Below, one piece after another: positions 16,044-22,415 of a stretch of DNA of 22,415 nucleotides. Each line of letters begins with the position of its first letter. Position 1 is the first letter of the stretch. The stretch covers positions 3,667 through 26,081 of IMG/VR virus record IMGVR_UViG_3300000226_000161; one strand, given 5' to 3'. The notes below the pieces were generated by a model. The model searched no databases. It worked only from the letters and a program-made list of their open reading frames with translations, and was not told the DNA's origin. Made by a program: the position numbers and the translations under genes. This DNA comes from a virus.

Positions 16044-16971
16044 AAAAATAGGGATATTATTTACAAGTAGAAATAATTACAATTTATTATACAATTGGTT
16101 AAATAAAGTAGATACCGAAGGTTTTGATATACTAAATATAGATGAAGACTCGGATGATACAAATAAAGAAAGTGGTAAGGCAATATGTGATAAGTTTGGT
16201 GTAGTATATCAAGATAGAGAAGAACGAGGAATGCAAAACAATCTAACCACAGCCTGTAATTATTTTGGGGATAGGGGAGTGAAGGTTATTGTTTGGTTTC
16301 AACACGATTGTTTTCCATTACAACCAACTTTTTTCTCAACATTTAATGATTTTGTAATAGGAAATGAATTAAAAGAGTTTGGTGCTATAGGATTTAATTG
16401 TTATCATTCTGGTCGAGCACATCAAGATTTTATAAATGATGGTCACTTATTAGATAATACGGCACGAACACCGTTAGAAGTAGGAGATATGTGGTATAGA
16501 AATGTAAAATACTATCCTAATACACAAGTTAGATATGATACACCAGGTTTTGATAAACCATTTGCAGTAGAATCACCAGCATGGTATGTAAGTTGTATCA
16601 ATATAGAATCTTATTTGGAAAATATAACACCAACTGGAGACTATCATTTTTTCCATGCGTGGGACGACATAGCATTTCAATATTTAAATCAAAATATATA
16701 CAATGTATGTCTTTCACAGTTTGATTTTAAACACGACCAAAGAACAAAGGCAGCACACGGATTACCAGAGAATTCACCAAGAGCAGGGAATAAACGAGAT
16801 CATTATTATGGAAAGTGGGGACATTTAGAAGTATGGAAAGATAGATGGGAATTTGATTATTCTAATAGAGATACATTTTTACAAGTGAGAGACAAATATG
16901 AAAATACATTACTGTCAAAGTTTTATGATAATGACCCAATGTATGGTAGTTTAGAGAGTTTTGATTTATGA
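16036..16971 (+). CDS. Glycosyltransferase family 2-like
   Basis: A 311-residue GT-A protein. The start I-G-I-L-F-T-S-R-N-N-Y and the donor segment I-D-E-D-S-D-D (35-41) are GT2-like. The metal motif is W87-F-Q-H90-D91-C92-F, a variant DXD with His first, like the HAD motif of the protein at 8464. A late H-A-W-D-D-I-A-F-Q-Y-L segment supplies the acidic residues expected of a catalytic base. The gene lies between two SGNH-like genes, overlapping the upstream one by eight bases and the downstream one by ATGA, which suggests that glycosyl transfer and O-acyl chemistry act on one product. Confidence 0.76.
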   Translation: MNKKIGILFTSRNNYNLLYNWLNKVDTEGFDILNIDEDSDDTNKESGKAICDKFGVVYQDREERGMQNNLTTACNYFGDRGVKVIVWFQHDCFPLQPTFFSTFNDFVIGNELKEFGAIGFNCYHSGRAHQDFINDGHLLDNTARTPLEVGDMWYRNVKYYPNTQVRYDTPGFDKPFAVESPAWYVSCINIESYLENITPTGDYHFFHAWDDIAFQYLNQNIYNVCLSQFDFKHDQRTKAAHGLPENSPRAGNKRDHYYGKWGHLEVWKDRWEFDYSNRDTFLQVRDKYENTLLSKFYDNDPMYGSLESFDL

Positions 16972-17669
16972 ATATAGCAATATTCGGGGATAGTTTTGCA
17001 AATGGTGAAACTGATGGTAGTTTTAAGTTAAATCATTTAGGATTGACACAATACCTAATGGATGAGGGACATTTTGTAGTTAATTTTTCAAGACAAGGTA
17101 ATAGTAATCAAGGAGTTATAGAGGATTATTCTTATCATCTTAGACAAAACTTACATTTGAAGTTTGATATAGCGTTAGTATTTCAAACAGAACATACGAG
17201 GTCAACAACGGATTGGATTAATCATATAAAAAGTGGAATGAGTGTTAAAGAAGTAGATGTTCATATGAGCAAAGATTATTATGGGGAATTGTTAAAATCA
17301 CAAAAAGCATTCGGAGTTCCAATTTATTTAATAGGTGGAACTACAGATACATTATCTCCCGAGGTTATTAAGGAATGTGGATTGAATTCTGCATGTCAAA
17401 GTGTAGTAAACTTAGTTTTAACTGGAGAACATTTAATTAAAGAACCTATATTGTCTTTTGTATTTCCTTTACCTGCTTATGATATTTTAGATGAGTGTGA
17501 AGGTTTGATAGATGATAAGGAGTATTTTTTAAAGATAGAGAAAAGGGGAAATGATAGATATAAGTTGATGTTAGATAATCCAGAATATTTTTATCCTGAT
17601 GGAGTCCATCCGAATAGAAAGGCATATAAAATTTTATTTGACCATTTAAAAGAGAGTAATATAATATGA
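16968..17669 (+). CDS. SGNH-hydrolase-like protein (third of three)
   Basis: A 233-residue SGNH/GDSL-like protein. Block I is I-A-I-F-G7-D8-S9-F-A-N-G, block II is S-R-Q-G44-N45-S-N, and block V is Y-P-D211-G-V-H214-P-N, the standard D-x-x-H. This is the most canonical of the three copies in the window. No signal peptide is seen. The family includes esterases and acyltransferases; direction of reaction cannot be told. Both ends overlap neighbours by ATGA. The shared motifs but low similarity elsewhere suggest that the three copies arose long ago or came separately. Confidence 0.73.
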   Translation: MNIAIFGDSFANGETDGSFKLNHLGLTQYLMDEGHFVVNFSRQGNSNQGVIEDYSYHLRQNLHLKFDIALVFQTEHTRSTTDWINHIKSGMSVKEVDVHMSKDYYGELLKSQKAFGVPIYLIGGTTDTLSPEVIKECGLNSACQSVVNLVLTGEHLIKEPILSFVFPLPAYDILDECEGLIDDKEYFLKIEKRGNDRYKLMLDNPEYFYPDGVHPNRKAYKILFDHLKESNII

Positions 17670-18337
17670 TTAATGGAAAAACAGTAATGGGAATAACATT
17701 AGCCCGAGGTGGTTCTAAAGGAATACCACAAAAAAATGTTATAGATGTAAATGGGAAACCATTGATACAATATACTATAGATGAAGTTAAGAAAAGTAAA
17801 TATATTGACCACTACATTGTCAGTACAGATGATGAAGATATTAAAAATCTATGTAGAGAATTAAAACAAACATATTTTGATAGAAGTCCAGCAGAAGATA
17901 CACAAAAATCTTCGGATGGTTTATTGGAAGTTTTAAAAACTATGGATAAACCAGATTATATTGTGGAGATTATGTGTACAAATCCTTTGAAGACTGTAGC
18001 GGATATAGACGATGTGATACAGAAACTTGATATGACGGCCGCTGATTCTGTTTGTTCCGTTGTGAGAGTATGGGATCACCACCCATCAAGAGTTAAGTTT
18101 ATAAAGGGAAACCAAATGAAAGATGTTTATCCCGAAAAATTAGAAAGTAGAAGACAAGATTTAACACCACCAGCATATATTAGAAACGGTTCAATATATG
18201 CAATGACTTGGGAACAAATAAATGTCAAAGGTTCACGGTATGATAAAAATACTGTACCATATATTATGCCAGAAGAAAGAACAATTAATATAGATGAGCC
18301 AAATGATTTAGAATTAGCAAGGATACTATTACGATGA
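17666..18337 (+). CDS. neuA: CMP-sugar acid synthetase-like cytidylyltransferase (NeuA/PseF-type)
   Basis: Predicted to activate a 2-keto sugar acid (sialic, pseudaminic, legionaminic or similar) with CTP to give the CMP-sugar. The 223 residues match the usual length of bacterial single-domain enzymes. Signatures are L-A-R14-G-G-S-K18-G-I-P-Q-K-N24 (CTP-binding loop), V-S-T-D-D-E-D (52-58), Q80-K-S-S-D84-G-L-L-E-V-L, and T105-N-P-L-K-T-x-x-D-I-D. The last replaces the common Q-P-T-S-P-L-R-T-x-x-D-I, so the substrate may not be a standard one. P-P-A-Y-I-R-N-G-S-I-Y is also typical. No NeuB, NeuC or PseI synthase gene lies in the window, so the acid comes from elsewhere. Junctions on both sides are ATGA. 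Confidence 0.82.
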   Translation: MINGKTVMGITLARGGSKGIPQKNVIDVNGKPLIQYTIDEVKKSKYIDHYIVSTDDEDIKNLCRELKQTYFDRSPAEDTQKSSDGLLEVLKTMDKPDYIVEIMCTNPLKTVADIDDVIQKLDMTAADSVCSVVRVWDHHPSRVKFIKGNQMKDVYPEKLESRRQDLTPPAYIRNGSIYAMTWEQINVKGSRYDKNTVPYIMPEERTINIDEPNDLELARILLR

Positions 18338-19218
18338 AAGCATTAGTTACAGGAGGTGCCGGATTTATTGGCACCAATTTAATAAAAAGATTATTAAAAG
18401 ACGGACACGAAGTAGTATCAGTAGATAACTATTCTACTGGTAAAGAGGAAAATCATCAAGAGGGTTGTAGGTATCACGACTTTGATTTATCAAGTCCACA
18501 TACACTTGGGATTTATGTAGACCACGGCAGTTATCCTCATTGGAGAGATGAAAAATATGATGTTATATTTCATTTGGGAGCATTAGCAAGAATACAACCA
18601 TCATTAAAAAACCCATATAAAACAATGTTTAACAATTATGTAAGTACATTAAATATATTAGAATATGGTAGAAAAAATGATATTAAAGTTGTTTATGCAG
18701 GTTCATCATCAGTTCATGGTGGAGCATATGCTAATCCATATACTTTTACTAAATGGCAAGGTGATAAACTATGTCATATGTATAGTGAAGTATTTGATTT
18801 TCCAGTAAATGTTTGTAGATTTTATAATGTATACGGCCCACATCAATTAACAGAGGGTGAGTATTGTACAGTAGTTGGGATATTTGAAACTCAATATAAA
18901 AACGGTGAACCATTAACAATTACTTGGGATGGAGAACAAAGACGAGATTTTACTCACGTGGATGATATTGTTGAAGGATTAGTATTAACATCAGAATCTT
19001 CAAATTGGGGATTGACTTTAGAGTTAGGTAGAGGTAAAAATCATTCAATAAATGATTTAGTTGATATGTTTGGTGGAGATTATCCAAGAGAATATATAGA
19101 TAAAAGACCTGGAGAAATGAGGTCTACATTATGTGATTTAGGGTTGGCGTTTTCTGCAATAGGATATCAACCAACACGAGAATTAAAAGATTATATAGAT
19201 GAAGTAAAAAATGGATAA
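18334..19218 (+). CDS. NAD-dependent epimerase/dehydratase (extended SDR, GalE-like)
   Basis: A 294-residue extended SDR acting on a nucleotide sugar. The N-terminus carries T6-G-G-A-G-F-I-G13 and S-V-D31-N-Y-S-T-G, with the aspartate expected to select NAD over NADP. The catalytic residues are S124-S-S126 and Y136-T-F-T-K140. N-V-Y-G-P, R-R-D-F-T-H-V-D-D-I and K-R-P-G-E are further hallmarks. The residue set suits a UDP-sugar 4-epimerase or a related 4,6-dehydratase. It sits directly after the CMP-transferase, so another donor sugar or precursor for the same glycan is likely, but the substrate is not predictable. AAGGA at 18319-18323 supports the start. Confidence 0.82.
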   Translation: MKALVTGGAGFIGTNLIKRLLKDGHEVVSVDNYSTGKEENHQEGCRYHDFDLSSPHTLGIYVDHGSYPHWRDEKYDVIFHLGALARIQPSLKNPYKTMFNNYVSTLNILEYGRKNDIKVVYAGSSSVHGGAYANPYTFTKWQGDKLCHMYSEVFDFPVNVCRFYNVYGPHQLTEGEYCTVVGIFETQYKNGEPLTITWDGEQRRDFTHVDDIVEGLVLTSESSNWGLTLELGRGKNHSINDLVDMFGGDYPREYIDKRPGEMRSTLCDLGLAFSAIGYQPTRELKDYIDEVKNG

Positions 19219-20254
19219 AATTTTATTTGTAACCTCTATCTATCGTACTGGAGAGAAAATATTTCCCATCATACCAGAATTAGTTAAACATTTTTCAGTT
19301 GAATTGTTGACCGTGAATGAAATGTGTTTTGATTATGAGTGGTATGGTAACAAGGATTTGAGATTACAATTCTTTGACCGATGGGGAGATTATTTTGACG
19401 AATCATATGAGACTTCATTTAAAGATGTTAAGGCAGGTAAATTAGATTTAACACCTTACAAATTTATTCTATTAGATGATTTAAGACCAAGATATAACTT
19501 GGATAAGTTTTATGATTTTGCTAAAAAATGTGGAACTCCAGTTATTGCAAACACACACGGTAATATTGGTAAACCACACATACCTAATGGATATCAGAAA
19601 GCATTTGATAAAGTATTTGTAGTGGGACAATCAGAATACGACAGAGATAAGGATAATGTACCAGAAGGAACAATGATTAAAGGTGGATTACCATCAAGTG
19701 ATAAATTAAAAGATATAGATAAAACAGGAGAACATATATTAGTAATATGTAATTTCTTGGGAAATCGTTGGGGGCCATTTGAGAAGTTTGACCGTAAAGT
19801 AGTTGTTAAATTAAAGTTAAAAGAATTACAAGATGAATTAGATTTACCAATTAAATACAAATTAAAAAGTAGAGAAGACCATCCTTACCCACAAAAGGAT
19901 TTTGAATACATTGATAGTATTTCTCATGATTTAAAATATGAAACCATAATGGATATAGGAGATGATTCAGAATTAATTGCAAAATCTAAAATTGTAATTT
20001 CTCACGGATCCTGTATGGTGTTTAAATCAATACAGAAAAACATACCAACTATACTGATAAAGGAACTTGGGGATGTGGCACTATTTGTTGATAATTACCC
20101 AGATTTATATTCAAAGGAAGACGATTTATTACCAATATATTTAGATAAGATAAATAGTGGAGTAGATTATTCAGATTTTATCAAAGTAAGTGTTGAGGGC
20201 GGATTTACTTTTACTTCAACTGAAATTTATATGAAAGAATTATTAAAGTTGTGA
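19211..20254 (+). CDS. GT-B-like putative glycosyltransferase
   Basis: A 347-residue protein with two Rossmann-like halves. The first opens with K-I-L-F-V-T-S-I-Y-R-T-G and contains V-I-A-N-T-H-G-N-I-G-K-P and A-F-D-K-V-F-V-V-G-Q-S-E-Y-D-R, like the N-terminal domain of glycerophosphotransferase or 2-epimerase-like GT-B proteins. The second has S-E-L-I-A-K-S-K-I-V-I-S-H-G-S-C-M-V-F-K-S and P-T-I-L-I-K-E-L-G, where the H-G-S loop would bind a nucleotide phosphate. No named family is certain. It overlaps the upstream SDR by eight bases and the downstream gene by GTGA. Confidence 0.58.
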   Translation: MDKILFVTSIYRTGEKIFPIIPELVKHFSVELLTVNEMCFDYEWYGNKDLRLQFFDRWGDYFDESYETSFKDVKAGKLDLTPYKFILLDDLRPRYNLDKFYDFAKKCGTPVIANTHGNIGKPHIPNGYQKAFDKVFVVGQSEYDRDKDNVPEGTMIKGGLPSSDKLKDIDKTGEHILVICNFLGNRWGPFEKFDRKVVVKLKLKELQDELDLPIKYKLKSREDHPYPQKDFEYIDSISHDLKYETIMDIGDDSELIAKSKIVISHGSCMVFKSIQKNIPTILIKELGDVALFVDNYPDLYSKEDDLLPIYLDKINSGVDYSDFIKVSVEGGFTFTSTEIYMKELLKL

Positions 20255-21324
20255 AAATAAATAAGGTTATAGGATATGGTTTAACTTCTCCAACTAAAGA
20301 AGATTTTGTATATTATGGTTATCAAACTACATCAAAAAATGTAGGGATAATAGAAGTTCATTTTGATAATGGTATTGTTGGATATGGGGAAACATATGCT
20401 GGAGTTTATTGTATTGAATTGATTGAGCCAGCTGTAAAATATCTTGAACAATTTTTAATAGGAGCAGAAGATAATTTCAATGTAATTATAGAAAATATAC
20501 CGTATATAGGAAAGAGTGGACTTCTTAGAAGTATATATAGTGGGATAGAAATAGCAATTTATGATGCTTTAAGCAAACATAGCAATGTTCCCTTTTGGAA
20601 GTACTTATCTTCAACTTCAAAAGAACCACAACTGTATGCCAGTAATGGTTCAGCTCTATATACTTCTTCCCAAATTGAACAAGATGTGAAAAATATTTTA
20701 GATAAGGGTTATACTTCTTATAAAATGAGAATTGGGGTACAATCTAAAAAACAAGATATAAAAAGATTAAAAGTAGCCCGTAAATATTTAGGGGATAATA
20801 ATTTAATGGTTGATGCCATTATGGGTACAAACCCAAATAAATGGGATTTAAAGACTGCTATTGAATGGAGTGAAATTTTAAAAGATTTTAATGTTTATTG
20901 GTTAGAAGAACCGTTTAGTCCTGATGAAGTGATTAAATATAAATTTCTCATGGAATATGGTATACCTATTGCTGGTGGAGAAGCGTTAAACCAACAATTA
21001 GAGTTTAATACTTATTTTGAAAAACAATTAGTTGACACTATTCAGCCTGATGTTACTAATTGTGGGGGAGTAATAGAATGTATTAGAATAATAGAAATGT
21101 TTAAACCTAAAAATGTAGCTATGCATGTTTGGGGAAGTCAAATATCTATTAATGCTAATAATCATATAGCTCAGGCATGTGGTGTAAAATTTTTAGAAAT
21201 ACCTATGATGGAATTAGAAATAAATGATTATATTGACCAAGAAGGGCCTGGGATTGGGATTAATATAACAGAAGACATAAAACAAAAATATAAACTTAAA
21301 AACAGAGTAAATTTTAAATTATGA
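20251..21324 (+). CDS. Enolase-superfamily protein, mandelate racemase/sugar-acid dehydratase-like
   Basis: A 357-residue enolase-superfamily member of the mandelate racemase group, which racemises or dehydrates carboxylate sugars through a Mg-stabilised enolate. The capping domain is N-terminal (V-G-Y-G-E47-T). Barrel motifs in order are Y-K158-M-R160 (the usual KxK with Arg second), D188 in M-V-D-A, W-L-E219-E220-P-F, A-G-G-E244-A-L, Q-P-D267 and M-H292-V-W-G. The Asp-His dyad D267/H292 is intact and could serve as the base. Product would be a 2-keto-3-deoxy acid if it is a dehydratase. The start is GTG at 20251, the only non-ATG start here, because no in-frame ATG occurs before residue 159 and it keeps the four-base GTGA overlap. 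Substrate is unknown. Confidence 0.85.
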   Translation: MKINKVIGYGLTSPTKEDFVYYGYQTTSKNVGIIEVHFDNGIVGYGETYAGVYCIELIEPAVKYLEQFLIGAEDNFNVIIENIPYIGKSGLLRSIYSGIEIAIYDALSKHSNVPFWKYLSSTSKEPQLYASNGSALYTSSQIEQDVKNILDKGYTSYKMRIGVQSKKQDIKRLKVARKYLGDNNLMVDAIMGTNPNKWDLKTAIEWSEILKDFNVYWLEEPFSPDEVIKYKFLMEYGIPIAGGEALNQQLEFNTYFEKQLVDTIQPDVTNCGGVIECIRIIEMFKPKNVAMHVWGSQISINANNHIAQACGVKFLEIPMMELEINDYIDQEGPGIGINITEDIKQKYKLKNRVNFKL

Positions 21325-22214
21325 TAATTTATACTGATTTACATAACAGAACAAAAAATTATACTTTACCAGAAGATAGAAAACAAGAAATAAATAAAAA
21401 ATTTAATGTTCAAATAGTAACAACAATAAATTCTAAAGCAGAAGTATATTGGGGGGATAAGTTAACAAATGAACATTTAATTAAAATGCCCAACTTAAAA
21501 TGGATACATTTATCTAAAACTGGGTGGCGTGGAAAATTTAATTTCCCTGACGGTGTAATTGTTACATATAGTCCTAAAAGTTCTGAAGGTGTAGCGGAAT
21601 ATGCTTTAACGGGCATTTTATATTTATTAAGAGGAATAGATAGGATGGATTTAGATAGAAAATCATTTGATTCTAATATGGAGTACATTTTACCTTTTAA
21701 TGAAGTTAAATGTTTAATAGTAGGTTATGGGAATATAGGAAAAAAACTTGAAGGATTATTGAAATCTATTGGGATAAAAGTAGATGTAATAGACAAAAAT
21801 AATTTTCAGAATCTTGATAAGTTGGTAAAAAATAATAACTTTGTTATAAATTGTCTACCTTTAAATAATTCAACAAAGGAATGTTTTAAATTATCTACTT
21901 TTACTTCTATGAGTTCATATTCATATTTTATAAATGTAGGTAGAGGTGAAACAGTAAATGAAAAAGATTTGTTTTATGTTTTAGATAATAATTTTATTAG
22001 AGGGGCCTTTTTAGATGTAGTTCAAAATGAACCTATAAAAAAAGACAATCAGTTATTATATTTAGATAATATTTTTATTTCACCACATATTGCTAATTTT
22101 TCAAATAAAAGCCAGGACATTCAAATAAAAGATTTTATAGTTAATCTATCACGGTATAATCAAAATAAACCATTATTAAATGTAGTATATAATTCAATCG
22201 GAGAAAAAATATGA
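21321..22214 (+). CDS. D-isomer-specific 2-hydroxyacid dehydrogenase
   Basis: A 297-residue NAD-dependent oxidoreductase that interconverts 2-hydroxy and 2-keto acids. The Rossmann loop is G135-Y-G-N-I-G140. Catalytic residues are R208 in N-V-G-R-G, E237 in N-E-P and H256 in S-P-H-I-A, all conserved. S65-K-T-G-W-R, S-S-E-G-V-A-E (87-93) and L-D-V-V (231-234) are also family positions. It is shorter than the typical 310-330 and has an acidic D158 after the second strand that fits NAD preference. It directly follows the enolase-superfamily gene by ATGA, which suggests that both act on related sugar acids or keto acids, but the substrate is inferred only from position. Confidence 0.88.
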   Translation: MIIYTDLHNRTKNYTLPEDRKQEINKKFNVQIVTTINSKAEVYWGDKLTNEHLIKMPNLKWIHLSKTGWRGKFNFPDGVIVTYSPKSSEGVAEYALTGILYLLRGIDRMDLDRKSFDSNMEYILPFNEVKCLIVGYGNIGKKLEGLLKSIGIKVDVIDKNNFQNLDKLVKNNNFVINCLPLNNSTKECFKLSTFTSMSSYSYFINVGRGETVNEKDLFYVLDNNFIRGAFLDVVQNEPIKKDNQLLYLDNIFISPHIANFSNKSQDIQIKDFIVNLSRYNQNKPLLNVVYNSIGEKI

Positions 22215-22415
22215 TAAGCACCAATTCAGAAAAATATAGTGTAGTTCTTAGAGTAAGGAATGAGGAAAGATGGGTTGGATATGCAATCCAATCAATAGTT
22301 GACCACATTGGAGAATCTTGTGAAATAATAATTGTAAATAATGGTACGACAGATGATTCACTTAGGATTGTTAATTTATTTGAGTATCTTGATATAAGGA
22401 AAATAGATATACCAA
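22211..22415 (+). CDS. Glycosyltransferase family 2, partial (cut by window end)
   Basis: The ATG at 22211 overlaps the preceding stop by ATGA and opens a frame that runs to the window end (68 residues visible). Residues 10-20 are S-V-V-L-R-V-R-N-E-E-R, followed by A-I-Q-S-I and I-I-V-N-N-G-T-T-D-D-S, the standard GT2 N-terminus in which the N-N-G-x-x-D-D-S segment binds the nucleotide. The DXD motif and acceptor part would lie beyond the window. It shows that the glycan operon continues to the right. Confidence 0.82.
   Translation, partial: MISTNSEKYSVVLRVRNEERWVGYAIQSIVDHIGESCEIIIVNNGTTDDSLRIVNLFEYLDIRKIDIP

Noticed and set aside
1950-22415. Glycosylation of hypermodified phage DNA as the purpose of the operon.
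   Set aside because: No base-modifying enzyme such as a hydroxymethylase or thymidylate-synthase homologue is in the window, and the many sugar pathways are more than DNA glucosylation needs. It cannot be fully excluded.
1950-22415. An ordinary bacterial O-antigen locus.
   Set aside because: No flippase, polymerase or initiating transferase is visible, orphan phage-like genes are mixed in, and the packing is extreme. It remains the main alternative to a phage.

Overview
The window is AT-rich and reads as one long, unidirectional, densely packed gene train. There are 29 genes, all on the + strand, the last cut by the right edge. Most neighbours overlap by 1-13 bases, twelve times by a four-base ATGA or GTGA junction. 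The longest non-coding stretch is 45 bases (1714-1758). I saw no tRNA, rRNA, terminator, transposon or CRISPR array. The organism is most likely a large tailed bacteriophage, probably a marine myovirus. The reasons are the lack of spacing, the small phage-style genes at the left (PD-(D/E)XK nuclease, SLOG/DUF2493 protein, ribbon-helix-helix-like protein) and orphan small proteins mixed in among the sugar genes. The host cannot be read from the sequence. A bacterial polysaccharide locus or an integrated element is the main alternative.

Layout. Positions 3-1953 hold phage housekeeping or hypothetical genes: a RecB/Cas4-like nuclease with an apparent iron-sulphur cysteine set, an unknown protein, a SLOG protein and a small RHH-like protein. 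Positions 1950-11367 hold eight glycosyltransferases of several folds (GT4-like, GT2-like, GT8-like, GT9-like, DUF616), interspersed with a zinc-ribbon protein, two small unknown proteins and a small DUF2061 membrane protein. Positions 11357-14410 hold a nucleotide-sugar cassette: a GDP-fucose-synthase-like SDR, a PLP/PMP enzyme whose catalytic lysine is replaced by histidine (the signature of ColD-type 3-dehydratases), and a GDP-mannose 4,6-dehydratase. Positions 14403-17669 hold three divergent SGNH-hydrolase-like proteins with a GT2-like glycosyltransferase between the second and third. Positions 17666-22415 hold a CMP-sugar-acid synthetase-like protein, a second NAD-dependent epimerase/dehydratase, a GT-B-like protein, an enolase-superfamily sugar-acid dehydratase/racemase-like protein, a D-2-hydroxyacid dehydrogenase and the start of another GT2.

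How they work together. The cassette could turn host GDP-mannose into GDP-4-keto-6-deoxymannose (Gmd), remove the 3-hydroxyl (ColD-like), then epimerise and reduce (Fcl/ColC-like) to GDP-colitose, a 3,6-dideoxyhexose. A separate branch may activate a 2-keto sugar acid with CTP. At least eleven glycosyltransferases in the window could assemble these and other sugars into a complex glycan. The acceptor may be the phage virion, host surface polysaccharide or, less likely, DNA; the window does not show which. The most interesting points are the apparent phage-borne 3,6-dideoxyhexose pathway and the unusual pairing of an enolase-superfamily enzyme with a CMP-transferase and a hydroxyacid dehydrogenase.
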